A DNA stretch of 64,000 nucleotides, taken from assembly GCF_000482785.1 (NCBI RefSeq), contig NZ_AXWS01000013.1, positions 62,001-126,000 of the forward strand, read 5' to 3'. A program made the translations under genes and the position numbers. The notes below the pieces were generated by a model. It had not been told where the DNA came from, did not search any database, and saw only the letters and a list, made by a program, of their open reading frames with translations. The DNA comes from Derxia gummosa DSM 723. Its GTDB lineage: Bacteria; Pseudomonadota; Gammaproteobacteria; Burkholderiales; Burkholderiaceae_E. Every line of letters starts with the position of its first letter. Within the stretch, counting starts at the first letter, position 1. This document shows, piece after piece, positions 42,730 to 51,409 of this stretch.

Positions 42730-44373
42730 TCAGGCCGCCTGCAATGCGCGCTCGGCCACGATCACGACCAGATCCTTCTTCGACACCTTGCCGAAGCTCG
42801 ACAGCGGAAAGCCGTCGAAGATCTCCAGCCGCTCGGGCAGCTTGAAGCGCGCGATCTCCTGCTGCTCCAGGAAGGCCACAAGCTCGGCGAACGCCAGCTG
42901 CCGCCCCGGCCGCAGCACGACGCAGGCGCAGTTGCGCTCGCCCAGCGTCGGGCAGGGCACGGGCACGCAGGCCACGTTCTGCACCGCCGGATGCATGAGG
43001 ATGAGGTTCTCGATCTCCTCGGCGCTGATCTTCTCGGCGCCGCGGTTGATGAGGTCCTTCTTGCGCCCCTCGACCATGTAGTTGCCCGAGGGATGCTGGC
43101 GCATCAGGTCGCCCGAGCGGTAGAAGCCATCGGGCGTGAAGGCCCGTGCATTGTGTTCGTCGGCGCGGAAGTAGCCGCGCAGCGTGTAAGGCCCGCGGCA
43201 GCACAGCTCGCCGACCTCGCCGGGCGCGACCGGCCGGTCGTCCTCGCCGAGCAGCATCACCTCGTCGTCGGGGCAGATCGGGCGGCCGACGGTCTCGAGC
43301 CGCACGTCAGCCGGGTCATCGAGGCGCACGAACATGAGCAGGCCCTCGGCCATGCCGAAGTTCTCCTGCACCGTGCAGCCGGGCAGCAGCGCCTGGGTGC
43401 GCCTGCGCGTCTCCGGTTGCAGGCGCTGGCCGCCGCTCTGGATCACGCGCACCGAGCCGAGGTCGAAGCGGCCCGCGAGCGGGCTCTCGATCCAGCGGAT
43501 CAGCAGCGCCGGCACCACGTGGATATGGGTGACGCGATGCCGCTCGACCAGCGGAAACACCTGCTCCGGCGCGGTACTCGTGTGCAGCACCACCGCGCAG
43601 CCCTTGCCGAGAAAGCCTTGCAGGCCGGGACAGGCCAGCGGCAGGTTGTGACCGATCGGCAGCACGTCGAGCAGCACGTCGCCCTCGCGCACGCCGCACA
43701 CCGACACCGCGAGCCGCGAGTTGAACAGGTAGTCGTTGTGCGTGCGCGGGATGAGCTTGGGCACACCCGTCGTGCCGCCCGACAGCAGGAAAAGCGCGGG
43801 CGAGTCGGGGTCGATGACGATCGCGTCCATGTCGGACGGCGCGCGCGTCGCCGGGCGGTCGATGAGCTCGGTGAGCGACACGAAGCCCTCGGGCGCCCGG
43901 CCGAGCACGATGCCGAAGCGCAGGCAGGCGTGCCGCTCGCGCAGGCGCCCGACCATCTCGGTGTACGAGAAGTCCTTGGCGACGTCGGGCGTGACCGTGG
44001 CCACGGCCTCGGCCAGGCCGACGAAATGATTCATCTCCCGGAAGCGGTGCGGCGGCAGCGCGAGCACCGGCATCGCGCCGATCTTCTGGAGCGCGAAGTG
44101 CAGGTACACGAACTCGATCACGTTCGGCATCTGCACGACGAGGCGGTCGCCCGGCCCGATGCCGAGGTCGAGCAGGTTGAGCGCGAGGTTGGTGGAGCGC
44201 GCGTCCAGCTCGGCGAAGCTCACGCTGCGGGTCGCGTCGATGAGGGCGGTGCGCTCGGCGTGCTCGGCACACCAGGCGCGGAAGTCGTCGCGCATCGCGC
44301 GGTCCTGCCAGTAGCCGCGCTCGCGGTAGCGCCGGGCGAAGTCGGACGGAAAGGGGGTGACACCGGACAGCAT
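42730..44373 (-). CDS. AMP-dependent aromatic acid ligase (EntE/DhbE-like)
   Basis: A 547-residue ANL-superfamily ligase. The P-loop reads LSGGTTGVPKLIPRTHNDY, the form seen in 2,3-dihydroxybenzoate- and salicylate-AMP ligases; other core motifs are QENFGMAEG, YRSGDLMRQHPSGNYMVEGRKKD and the C-terminal Lys in SSFGKVSKKDL. It adenylates an aromatic carboxylic acid. Neighbouring hydratases, SDR and thiolase favour transfer to CoA for degradation rather than siderophore synthesis, since no carrier-protein or NRPS genes are near. ATG 44373 is preceded by GGAGA; the frame is open another 13 codons. Confidence 0.88.
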   Translation of the reverse strand: MLSGVTPFPSDFARRYRERGYWQDRAMRDDFRAWCAEHAERTALIDATRSVSFAELDARSTNLALNLLDLGIGPGDRLVVQMPNVIEFVYLHFALQKIGAMPVLALPPHRFREMNHFVGLAEAVATVTPDVAKDFSYTEMVGRLRERHACLRFGIVLGRAPEGFVSLTELIDRPATRAPSDMDAIVIDPDSPALFLLSGGTTGVPKLIPRTHNDYLFNSRLAVSVCGVREGDVLLDVLPIGHNLPLACPGLQGFLGKGCAVVLHTSTAPEQVFPLVERHRVTHIHVVPALLIRWIESPLAGRFDLGSVRVIQSGGQRLQPETRRRTQALLPGCTVQENFGMAEGLLMFVRLDDPADVRLETVGRPICPDDEVMLLGEDDRPVAPGEVGELCCRGPYTLRGYFRADEHNARAFTPDGFYRSGDLMRQHPSGNYMVEGRKKDLINRGAEKISAEEIENLILMHPAVQNVACVPVPCPTLGERNCACVVLRPGRQLAFAELVAFLEQQEIARFKLPERLEIFDGFPLSSFGKVSKKDLVVIVAERALQAA

Positions 44374-44487
44374 GGTCGGTCTCCTCGGAAGGCTGGGGCG
44401 GCGCGGCGGCATGGCCGTCGCGGAAGGAAGGCGCTGGGCGAAGAAGGCGCCGGCCGGCGGGGAGACCGCCCGGCGCGCAGGCCGCGC

Positions 44488-45258
44488 TCAGGTCACGGAG
44501 GCGAAGCCGCCGTCGATCACGAACACCTGGCCAGTCATGAAGTGCATCGAGGTGGCGATCGAGACCACGACCTCGGCCACGTCGTCGGCGGTGACACAGC
44601 GCTTGAGCGGCGTGGCCTTGGCGCGGCGCTCCATCAGGCGGTCGTAGTTGTCGCCGAGGGCACGTTCCATCCAGTCGCCCTCCATCCAGCCCGGCGCGAT
44701 CGCGTTGACGCGGATGGCCGGGCCGAGCGCGCCTGCAAGCGTCTGCGTCATCGAGACGATGGCCGCCTTGCTGGCCGAGTAGGGCAGGGGCTGGGGGCCG
44801 GGGCGCAGCCCGACGATGCTCGCGGTATTGATGACGGTCGCCTTCGGCCGGGCGCGCAGCAGCCGCGTCGCATGCTTGGTCACGAGGAAGGTGCCGCGCA
44901 CGTTCACCGCGAACACGCGATCGAAATCCTCCACCGCGACGGTGTCGAACTTCGCCGGCGGCGTGTCGATCGTTGTGCCGGCGTTGTTGTGCAGCAGGTC
45001 GAGCCGACCGCCGTAGGCCTCGGCGACGGCGTCGATCATCGCCACCACCTCGCGTTCCTGGCTCACGTCGCCCCGGATGACGGCGACCTTCGCGCCGGCG
45101 TCGCGCGCGGCCGCCTCGGTCACGCGGATCTCCTTCTCGCTGCGGCTGTAGTTGAGCGCGAGGTCGTAGCCCGCCTTCGCGAGCGCCACCGCCGACGCGC
45201 GGCCGATGCCGGTGGATGCGCCCGTCACCAGCGCCACGCGCTTGCCTTGTCCGTCCAT
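44488..45258 (-). CDS. Short-chain dehydrogenase/reductase
   Basis: A 256-residue classical SDR: NAD(P)-binding TGASTGIG, NNAGT, catalytic Ser in NTASIVG, and YSASK. It probably oxidises a 3-hydroxyacyl-CoA between hydratase and thiolase steps. It is first in the SDR-ligase-hydratase-hydratase operon, with a TetR operator 25 nt upstream of its ATG and a 114-nt gap to the ligase gene. A weaker iterated palindrome (44734-44747) lies inside. Confidence 0.93.
   Translation of the reverse strand: MDGQGKRVALVTGASTGIGRASAVALAKAGYDLALNYSRSEKEIRVTEAAARDAGAKVAVIRGDVSQEREVVAMIDAVAEAYGGRLDLLHNNAGTTIDTPPAKFDTVAVEDFDRVFAVNVRGTFLVTKHATRLLRARPKATVINTASIVGLRPGPQPLPYSASKAAIVSMTQTLAGALGPAIRVNAIAPGWMEGDWMERALGDNYDRLMERRAKATPLKRCVTADDVAEVVVSIATSMHFMTGQVFVIDGGFASVT
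44734..44747. repeat. Iterated palindrome, degenerate (SDR gene)
   Basis: TGCAAGCGTCTGCG, two mismatches in one arm; coding strand reads T-Q-T-L-A. Confidence 0.35.
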
Positions 45259-45282
45259 GTCCCGCTCCTTCTTGGTGAATCT

Positions 45283-45310
45283 GAATCAAAAGTGATCGTG
45301 ATCAGATTAA
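45283..45310. promoter_or_regulatory. TetR-regulon operator copy 2 (SDR operon)
   Basis: Contains GATCGTGATC flanked by ATCAAAAGT and AGATTAAGT, matching copy 1 at 40291-40318. It lies 25 nt upstream of the SDR start codon, a position expected for a repressor. Confidence 0.65.
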
Positions 45311-45386
45311 GTGCGCGACCGGAGGCGGGGCAAGACGGCTTGCGGGTATCTACGCGGGAGGGAAAACGGCAATCGTCGATCGCCGC

Positions 45387-45414
45387 TCAAATGTGATCGA
45401 GATCGGAATCAGTC
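45387..45414. promoter_or_regulatory. TetR-regulon operator copy 3 (towards TonB receptor)
   Basis: Contains GATCGAGATC flanked by CTCAAATGT and GGAATCAGT. It is 129 nt from the SDR start and 57 nt before the Fur box of the receptor gene, so it could serve either promoter. Confidence 0.5.
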
Positions 45415-45470
45415 GTGAGCGGGGCGGAAACGCGGCAGAGATGTAACAAGGCGTCTTTCCATGCATCATA

Positions 45471-45489
45471 GTTAATGATAATCGTTCGC
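45471..45489 (+). promoter_or_regulatory. Fur box of the siderophore receptor operon
   Basis: GTTAATGATAATCGTTCGC matches the 19-bp Fur consensus GATAATGATAATCATTATC at 15 positions and lies 27 nt upstream of the receptor start. Confidence 0.8.
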
Positions 45490-45515
45490 ATTTAACAAGA
45501 CCAACGAGGCATGCC

Positions 45516-47723
45516 TTGACTCCGCTTTTCCGCCCCAGCGCGCAGCCGCGCGCCGTCCTGACGTCGATCGCGCTCGCGGCCCGCGTCGTTTCCGCCTCGG
45601 TCGTCGCGGGCGCCGCGCTCGGCGCCGCGCCCGCAATGGCCCAGGCCGCCACGAGTGACGCGAACGCGCCGGTACTGCCCGCCGTCAAGGTCGCCGCGCG
45701 CAAGGAGTCCGCCACCGACCTGCCGGCTGCCCAGGCAGGCGGACAGGTGGCGCGTGGCGCCCGCGTGGGCCTGCTCGGCAACCTCGACGTGATGGACACG
45801 CCGTTCAATCTCACCGCCTACACCGCCGAGCTGATCGAGAACCAGCAGGCGCGCACGCTCGCGGAGGTATTCGCCAACGATCCGTCGGTGCGCTTCACGA
45901 CCTCGTCGGGCCATGCCTACGAGAACTTCCGGGTGCGCGGCTTCGACGTGAACGCGGGCGATCTCGCGATCGACGGGCTGTTCGGCCTCGCGCCGGTCGG
46001 CCATGTGCCGACCGAGATGTTCGAGCGCGTCGAGCTGCTCAAGGGCGCGAGCGCACTATTCACCGGCATGCCGCCCGGCGGCGGCGTGGGCGGCGTGGTG
46101 AACCTGGTGCCCAAGCGCGCCGGCAGCGAGCCGCTCACGCGCGTGACGGTCGGCTACCAGTCGGAAGGGCAGGTCGGCACGAGCGTCGATGTCGGCCGCC
46201 GCTTCGGCCCCGACGACAGCCTGGGCCTGCGCCTGAACGGCGCCTACAGCGATGGCGAGACCAGCGTCGACGGCCAGTCGAAGAAGCGCAAGTTCGCGTC
46301 CGCCGCCTTCGACTACCGCAACCGCGATCTGGTCGCCTCGCTCGACGCCTACTACAGCAAGGAATCGTTCAAGGGCGGCACGCCGGCGATGTACTGGTTC
46401 TCGACCACCACGATTCCCAAGGCGCCGAAGGGCAGCGCCAACCAGTTCCCGAACGCCTGGGGCGACCTCGAAAGCAAGGCCGCGATCGCCCGCGCGAGCT
46501 ACGACTTCACGCCCGCGCTGTCGGCCTTCGCCGCGGTGGGCGTCATGCAGCACGACTACGCCGGGATGATCAACGGCACGCATGCGCGCCAGATCCAGGC
46601 CAACGGCAACTACACCGGCCGCATGGTGGCCCAGCTCGGCTACACCGACAGCCTGTCGGCCGAGGCCGGACTGCGCGCGAGCGTCTCGACCGGCGCCGTC
46701 GCCCACGAGTTCGTGCTGCAGGGCAGCCGCCTCGGCCAGGAGAACGGCAGCGGCTCCAATCTCTCGACCTACAGCTCCAACATCTACGACCCGGTGGTCT
46801 GGGCGATGCCTGCGCTCCCGCTCAGCTCGCCCAAGACCAGCGAGGTCACGCTGTCGAGCCTGGCGCTGGTCGACACGATGTCGATGCTGTCGGACCGGCT
46901 CAGGCTCATCGTCGGCCTGCGTCACCAGCGCGTCGAGACGACCAACTACAGCAGCACCACGGGCTTGGCGGTCCAGCCGGTGTACGACAAGTCGGCCCTC
47001 ACGCCGTCGGTCGCGGTGGTGGTCAGGCCCTGGGCGGCGGATGTCTCGCTCTATGCCAACTACGTGCAGGGTCTGAGCAAGGGCGACAGCGTGACGACGG
47101 TGACGCCCGCGCTCATCTTCGCGCCCTACAAGACCGAGCAGGAGGAGGTCGGCGTCAAGTGGAACGCCGCCGGCTTCGGCAACACGGCGAGCCTGTTCCA
47201 GATCACGCGGCCCACGCTCATCAGCCATGGCAGCGGCGGCGACATCAGCTATTCCGACGGCGGCGAGAAACGCGTGCGCGGCCTCGAATGGAACACCTTC
47301 GGCGAGGTGATGCCGGGCCTGCGCCTGCTCGGCGGCGCCACCTACACGCAAGGCATCCAGACCAGGACCACCGACGACCTCTACAACGGCAAGGCCGCCG
47401 TCGGCGCGCCGCGCTGGCAGGGCAACCTCGGCACCGAATGGGACGCGCCCTGGCTCGCGGGCCTCACGCTCACGGGCCGCGTCACGGCCACGAGCAGCCA
47501 GTACCTCGACTCGGCCAACACCCAGCGCATCGCCGGCTGGGGCGTGCTCGACGCCGGCGCGCGCTACGCCACGCGCATCGACGGCCGGCGCGTGGTGCTG
47601 AGACTCAACGTCAACAACCTGTCCAACCGCGCCTACTACTCGGGCAGCTTCAGCGACAGCACGCCGATCGCCACGCTCGGCGCGGCGCGCAGCGTCATGA
47701 CCTCGGCCAGCGTGGACTTCTGA
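45516..47723 (+). CDS. TonB-dependent ferric siderophore receptor
   Basis: A 735-residue outer-membrane receptor: signal peptide (cleaved near PAMA|QAATS), plug domain (about residues 80-210; VFANDPSVRFTTSSGHAYENF, RVRGFDV, ERVELLKGASALFTGMPPGG, GGVVNLVPKRA) and a 22-strand barrel ending SASVDF. TTG 45516 is the only in-frame start candidate giving this signal peptide; ATG 45511 is out of frame and stops at once, and CGAGG lies 8 nt upstream. The Fur box marks it as iron-repressed. The next gene codes for a siderophore esterase-like protein. Confidence 0.93.
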   Translation: MTPLFRPSAQPRAVLTSIALAARVVSASVVAGAALGAAPAMAQAATSDANAPVLPAVKVAARKESATDLPAAQAGGQVARGARVGLLGNLDVMDTPFNLTAYTAELIENQQARTLAEVFANDPSVRFTTSSGHAYENFRVRGFDVNAGDLAIDGLFGLAPVGHVPTEMFERVELLKGASALFTGMPPGGGVGGVVNLVPKRAGSEPLTRVTVGYQSEGQVGTSVDVGRRFGPDDSLGLRLNGAYSDGETSVDGQSKKRKFASAAFDYRNRDLVASLDAYYSKESFKGGTPAMYWFSTTTIPKAPKGSANQFPNAWGDLESKAAIARASYDFTPALSAFAAVGVMQHDYAGMINGTHARQIQANGNYTGRMVAQLGYTDSLSAEAGLRASVSTGAVAHEFVLQGSRLGQENGSGSNLSTYSSNIYDPVVWAMPALPLSSPKTSEVTLSSLALVDTMSMLSDRLRLIVGLRHQRVETTNYSSTTGLAVQPVYDKSALTPSVAVVVRPWAADVSLYANYVQGLSKGDSVTTVTPALIFAPYKTEQEEVGVKWNAAGFGNTASLFQITRPTLISHGSGGDISYSDGGEKRVRGLEWNTFGEVMPGLRLLGGATYTQGIQTRTTDDLYNGKAAVGAPRWQGNLGTEWDAPWLAGLTLTGRVTATSSQYLDSANTQRIAGWGVLDAGARYATRIDGRRVVLRLNVNNLSNRAYYSGSFSDSTPIATLGAARSVMTSASVDF

Positions 47724-47724
47724 C

Positions 47725-48768
47725 ATGGCCGCCCCTTCCTTCGCGGCATCGCTCGCGCTCGCGCTGACAGCGCTTGCAGGCCCGGCCGGCGCGATGACGG
47801 CCGCGGGCGACGCGCCGGTCATGGCCACCGGCGCGGGGCCGGCCCCCGCGGCCCGCCTCGCCGACGCCAGCCACCGTTCGGACCGCGCGCCGGCCGACGC
47901 GCCCGTCGTGCTGCCCGCCGCGCGCCAGTTCGACCTCACGGCGCGCGCCAACGGCCAGCGCTACCGCATCTTCGTGGCCGTGCCCGACACGCCCGCGCCG
48001 CCCGCCGGCCATCCGGTGCTCTACGTGCTCGACGGCAACGCCGCCTTTCCGGTCGCGGCCTTTCTCGCGCGCGGCGCCGCGCGGCGCCAGGACGAGACCG
48101 GCCTCGCGCCGCCGATCGTGGTCGGCATCGGCTACCCCGACGCCACCGACTTCGACGTCGCCGCGCGCCGGCGCGACTACACGCCCGGCCCGGTCGCTCC
48201 GGACACGGTCGGCGCGCCCGGCAGGCCCGCCGGCGCCGATGGCGTCGCGCGTTCCGCCGACGCGGCCGAGGCGGGTGGCGCCGACCGCTTCCTCGACTTC
48301 ATCGAGCACGAGCTGCGACCGCTGATCGCGGCGCGCCACCCGGTCGATCCGGCGCGCCAGGCGCTGTTCGGCCATTCCTTCGGTGGACTGCTGGTCGTGC
48401 ATGCGCTGTTCACGCGGCCGGCGCTGTTCTCGACCTGGCTCGCGTCCAGCCCCTCGATCTGGTGGGACGACCGCCGCGTACTGCGCGACCAGCCCGGGCC
48501 CGATGCCGGCCGCGCGCCGGCGCGGGTGCAGATCAGCGTCGGCGCGCTGGAGGACGACCCGCCGCCGCCCACGCTCGCGCCCGAGCTGCGCGCGCTGATC
48601 GCCACGCGCCAGATGATCCCGCCCGCGCGCGAGCTGGCCGCCGGACTGCGCGCGCTGCCCGGCTGGGCCGACCAGGTCGCCTTTCACGAGCTGGCCGGCG
48701 AGGACCACGGCCCGGTCTGGCTGCCCGCGCTGAGCCGGGGCATGCAGACCTTCCTCGCCCAACCCTGA
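47725..48768 (+). CDS. Exported alpha/beta hydrolase, siderophore-esterase-like (IroE/Fes family)
   Basis: A 347-residue exported protein with an N-terminal signal, an alpha/beta core beginning YRIFVAVPDTPAPPAGHPVLYVLDGNAAF, nucleophile GHSFGGLLVVHAL, and catalytic His in GEDHGPVW. This is the IroE/BesA-type arrangement of enzymes that cleave ester-linked ferric catecholate siderophores. It starts 1 nt after the receptor stop. A Pro/Ala-rich insert (residues about 155-185) is unusual. Confidence 0.88.
   Translation: MAAPSFAASLALALTALAGPAGAMTAAGDAPVMATGAGPAPAARLADASHRSDRAPADAPVVLPAARQFDLTARANGQRYRIFVAVPDTPAPPAGHPVLYVLDGNAAFPVAAFLARGAARRQDETGLAPPIVVGIGYPDATDFDVAARRRDYTPGPVAPDTVGAPGRPAGADGVARSADAAEAGGADRFLDFIEHELRPLIAARHPVDPARQALFGHSFGGLLVVHALFTRPALFSTWLASSPSIWWDDRRVLRDQPGPDAGRAPARVQISVGALEDDPPPPTLAPELRALIATRQMIPPARELAAGLRALPGWADQVAFHELAGEDHGPVWLPALSRGMQTFLAQP
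47765..47778. repeat. Iterated palindrome (esterase signal peptide)
   Basis: TGACAGCGCTTGCA, two mismatches in one arm; read as L-T-A-L-A-G. Confidence 0.4.
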
Positions 48769-48821
48769 ACCGGCGCGCGCGGCCCCGACCGGGTAGCGCG
48801 CGCCCATCCGGACTTCCGACG

Positions 48822-49097
48822 ATGACTTCCTTCCTCCTTCTCGGCCTCGGCGCGGTGCTCGCGGGCAGCGCCGGCTTCTATCTCGCGTCGCCGCATCAGC
48901 GCCTGCGCGCGGCACCGCTGCCCGCGCGACCCGCGCGCGGCGCCGGCACGGCGCTGCTGCTGCTCGGCCTGCTCGCGCTCGGCCAGACGATGCAGGCCAT
49001 CACCGCCGTCTTCGTGTTCCTGACCGCGCTCATGCTCGCGCTCGTGCTGCTGCCGCACGCGGGCGCGCTCGTCGCCCGGCCGCGAGGCCGCTCGTGA
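48822..49097 (+). CDS. Small membrane protein in siderophore operon (DUF3325-like)
   Basis: A 91-residue protein with three hydrophobic segments (about residues 3-21, 43-60, 63-84). In Burkholderiales iron-uptake operons two small membrane proteins of the DUF3325 and DUF3649 kind stand between receptor and PepSY genes, as here; I assign by position and topology more than by sequence. It overlaps the next gene by 4 nt. Confidence 0.65.
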   Translation: MTSFLLLGLGAVLAGSAGFYLASPHQRLRAAPLPARPARGAGTALLLLGLLALGQTMQAITAVFVFLTALMLALVLLPHAGALVARPRGRS

Positions 49098-49393
49098 GCG
49101 CCGCCGGCAAGCCCCCGCCGATCGCGCGCGACTGGACCGCCAGGACCCTGGCCGGGCTGCTGCTCGGCTTCGGCCTCGCCCTCGGATGCAGCGGCGTGCT
49201 CGCGCAACTGCTGGCGGCGCTGCCGCTCGCGCTGCGCGGCCAGCTCGCGATGTGGCTCGTCGTGCCGCTGTGGTTCGTCGCCTTCGGCGCGAGCGGGTTC
49301 TTCACGAGCGGACTGCGCGCCTGGCTGTGGCTCGGCGGCGCCAACCTGCTGGCCTGGGGCGCCTGGGGCGCGCTGCGGCTGGCCCAGAACTGA
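49094..49393 (+). CDS. Small membrane protein in siderophore operon (DUF3649-like)
   Basis: A 99-residue protein with three hydrophobic segments (about residues 15-45, 50-70, 76-95) and the conserved-looking stretch AMWLVVPLWFVAFGASGFF. It starts with GTG overlapping the previous stop (GTGA) and ends 10 nt before the PepSY gene. Relatives are often labelled iron-uptake proteins without a known mechanism. Confidence 0.65.
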   Translation: MSAAGKPPPIARDWTARTLAGLLLGFGLALGCSGVLAQLLAALPLALRGQLAMWLVVPLWFVAFGASGFFTSGLRAWLWLGGANLLAWGAWGALRLAQN

Positions 49394-49403
49394 GGCGGCA
49401 TTC

Positions 49404-51059
49404 ATGCGAACCGACTACGTGCGCATCTACAAGTCGGTCCACACCTGGACCGGCATCCTGAGCGGCATGGCGCTGTTCATTGCCTTCTACGCGGGCGCGT
49501 TCACGGTGTTCAAGGAACCGATCTCGCGCTGGGCCTCGCCTCCGGCGGTCGAGGCCGCGCTGCCGCTGGCCGACGCCGGCCCGCTGGTCGTGCAAACCCT
49601 TGCAGCCCGGCCCGACGCGGCGCGCGAGTTCACCGTCCACCTGCGCGAGGCCGAGCATCTGCCCGGCCGGCTCGAATGGCAGCTGCGCGCGCCCGGCGGC
49701 GACGACCATGACGAACGCGGCGCGCGCCATTACGTCGCCACGCTCGACGCCGGCAGCGCGCGCGTGAGCGAGTTCCAGCCCGCGCCGGTCGCCGGCTTCA
49801 TCGACGTGCTGCACCGCGTGATCGGCCTGCCCGTCGACAGCGATCCGAACCGCTGGGTCATGGGCGTGATCGCCACGCTCTACGCGCTCGCGCTGTTCTC
49901 GGGCGTGGTGGTGCTGCTGCCCTCGCTCGTGAAGGACCTGTTCGCGCTGCGCGTGGGGCCCAATCTCAAGCGCATGTGGCTCGACGCGCACAACGCCGTC
50001 GGCCTCATGAGCCTGCCCTTCCATGTGGTGATGGCGGTGACGGCGGCGGTGTTCGCCTTCCACGACGGCATCTATGCCTTGCAGGACCGGCTGTTCCATG
50101 ACGGCCGCTTCGGCGCGGCGGTGCAGGGGCCGGGCGTCGCTACCCCGGCCGCGACGCCGCCGCGCGATCCGGCCACGATGCTGGCGCCGACCGAGCTGGT
50201 GGCGCGGGCGCGCGAACTGTCGCCGGGCTTCGTGCCGACCCAGCTCCAGTACCAGAAGGTGACCGGCCCGAAGCCGGTGGTGCGCGTCTGGGGGCGCGAC
50301 GAGGCAGCGGTGTCGCCGCGCGCGCGGGGCGGCTTCGTCGCGCTCGATCCGTACAGCGGCAAGGTGATGAACGCCGACTTCCTGCCCGGCCGCCAGAGCG
50401 CGCCCAATCTCGTCATCAGCAGCCTGTTCGCGCTGCACATGGCGGCCTTCGGCGGCACGGCGGTGCAATGGATGTACTTCGCGCTCGGCCTCGCGGGCGC
50501 CTGGCTGTTCTACAGCGGCAACCTGCTGTGGATCGAATCGCGCCGCAAGCGCGCGCCGAAGCAGGGCGGCGCGCTGCCGGCCCAGCGCCGCGATGCCCGG
50601 CTGATGGCGGCCGCGACGATCGGGGTCTGCCTCGGCTGCGTGTGCGGCATCTCGCTCACGCTGCTGGCGGCCAAGTGGCTGCACGGTCGCGTGGCCGACC
50701 TGCATGCCTGGCATGTCGGGCTGTACTACGCAGCCTTCCTCGGCGCGATCGGCTGGGCCTTCGCGCGGGGCGCGGGGCGCGCGGCCGTGCATCTGCTGTG
50801 GCTCGCGGCGGCGCTCGCGTTCGCGATTCCGCTCACGACGCTGGCAGGCTGGCTCGCGCCGGGCCTCGGGCTCTGGGCCCATGGCTCGGCGGCGGCGCTG
50901 GGGGTGGATCTGACGGCGCTTGCAGGCGCGGGCGCGCTGGCGCTGATGGCGCGGGCGGCGGCGCGCCGGATGCGCGCGGGGCCGCCGGACAGTGTCTGGG
51001 CGGCGCGGCCGGCCACGGCTTCGCCGATCGATGGCGCCACGGTGCCGAACGCGGGCTGA
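49404..51059 (+). CDS. PepSY-associated membrane protein (ferrisiderophore reductase-like)
   Basis: A 551-residue inner-membrane protein starting with the classic PepSY_TM opening YVRIYKSVHTWTGILSGMALFIAFY, with four to five membrane segments in the PepSY_TM core (paired His in HTWTG, HRVIG, HNAVGL and LHMAAFGG, likely haem ligands), two periplasmic regions and extra C-terminal membrane segments (about residues 400-525). Homologues (FpvG/PiuB type) reduce ferric siderophores in the periplasm. Two iterated palindromes lie inside. Confidence 0.92.
   Translation: MRTDYVRIYKSVHTWTGILSGMALFIAFYAGAFTVFKEPISRWASPPAVEAALPLADAGPLVVQTLAARPDAAREFTVHLREAEHLPGRLEWQLRAPGGDDHDERGARHYVATLDAGSARVSEFQPAPVAGFIDVLHRVIGLPVDSDPNRWVMGVIATLYALALFSGVVVLLPSLVKDLFALRVGPNLKRMWLDAHNAVGLMSLPFHVVMAVTAAVFAFHDGIYALQDRLFHDGRFGAAVQGPGVATPAATPPRDPATMLAPTELVARARELSPGFVPTQLQYQKVTGPKPVVRVWGRDEAAVSPRARGGFVALDPYSGKVMNADFLPGRQSAPNLVISSLFALHMAAFGGTAVQWMYFALGLAGAWLFYSGNLLWIESRRKRAPKQGGALPAQRRDARLMAAATIGVCLGCVCGISLTLLAAKWLHGRVADLHAWHVGLYYAAFLGAIGWAFARGAGRAAVHLLWLAAALAFAIPLTTLAGWLAPGLGLWAHGSAAALGVDLTALAGAGALALMARAAARRMRAGPPDSVWAARPATASPIDGATVPNAG
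49592..49605. repeat. Iterated palindrome (PepSY gene, 5' part)
   Basis: TGCAAACCCTTGCA, both arms perfect; read as V-Q-T-L-A. Confidence 0.6.
50911..50924. repeat. Iterated palindrome, degenerate (PepSY gene, 3' part)
   Basis: TGACGGCGCTTGCA, two mismatches in one arm; read as L-T-A-L-A-G. Confidence 0.4.
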
Positions 51060-51409
51060 AACGGCCGGGCGCCGCACGCGGTCCTTCGCACCGTCGCGGC
51101 GGCGCCCGCCTCGGCGCGCCAGGCGACCGCCGTGAACGACACGAAGGACCAGCCCGCGTTGGCGCCGATCACGCCGCGTCCGCCCGGGCCGAGTGGAATC
51201 GCCACGGGTCGGCGGCCGGCGAAGGCGTTGCCGGACGCCGATTCGCGAAGCAATCGCGCGGGATTGCGTCGGCCGTGACCGGCGCGCGAGGCTTTGTTGA
51301 AACTTCCGTGAGGACTGGCCGGTTGCGCCTTCCGATCATCGGCGGCGACCGCGCCTCGCGCGGCGTTCCCGCGCCACCGGCGCGCCACAACCGCAGATCG
51401 GAACCGACC
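51060..51409. other. 350-bp gene-free interval
   Basis: Begins with a terminator-like hairpin (10-bp arms CGGGCGCCGC 51066-51075 and GCGGCGCCCG 51099-51108, no T-run) closing the siderophore operon. A dyad GCAATC-N6-GATTGC lies at 51250-51267, a possible operator for the beta-propeller gene. No convincing gene seen; frames on the minus strand are open but have no recognisable protein. Confidence 0.6.

Noticed and set aside
42730-44373. 2,3-dihydroxybenzoate-AMP ligase of siderophore biosynthesis (entE proper)
   Set aside because: No isochorismate, carrier-protein or NRPS genes nearby; neighbours are CoA degradation enzymes.
51060-51409. Minus-strand frame across the gap before the beta-propeller gene as a gene remnant
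   Set aside because: No recognisable protein or ribosome-binding site; open only because of high GC.
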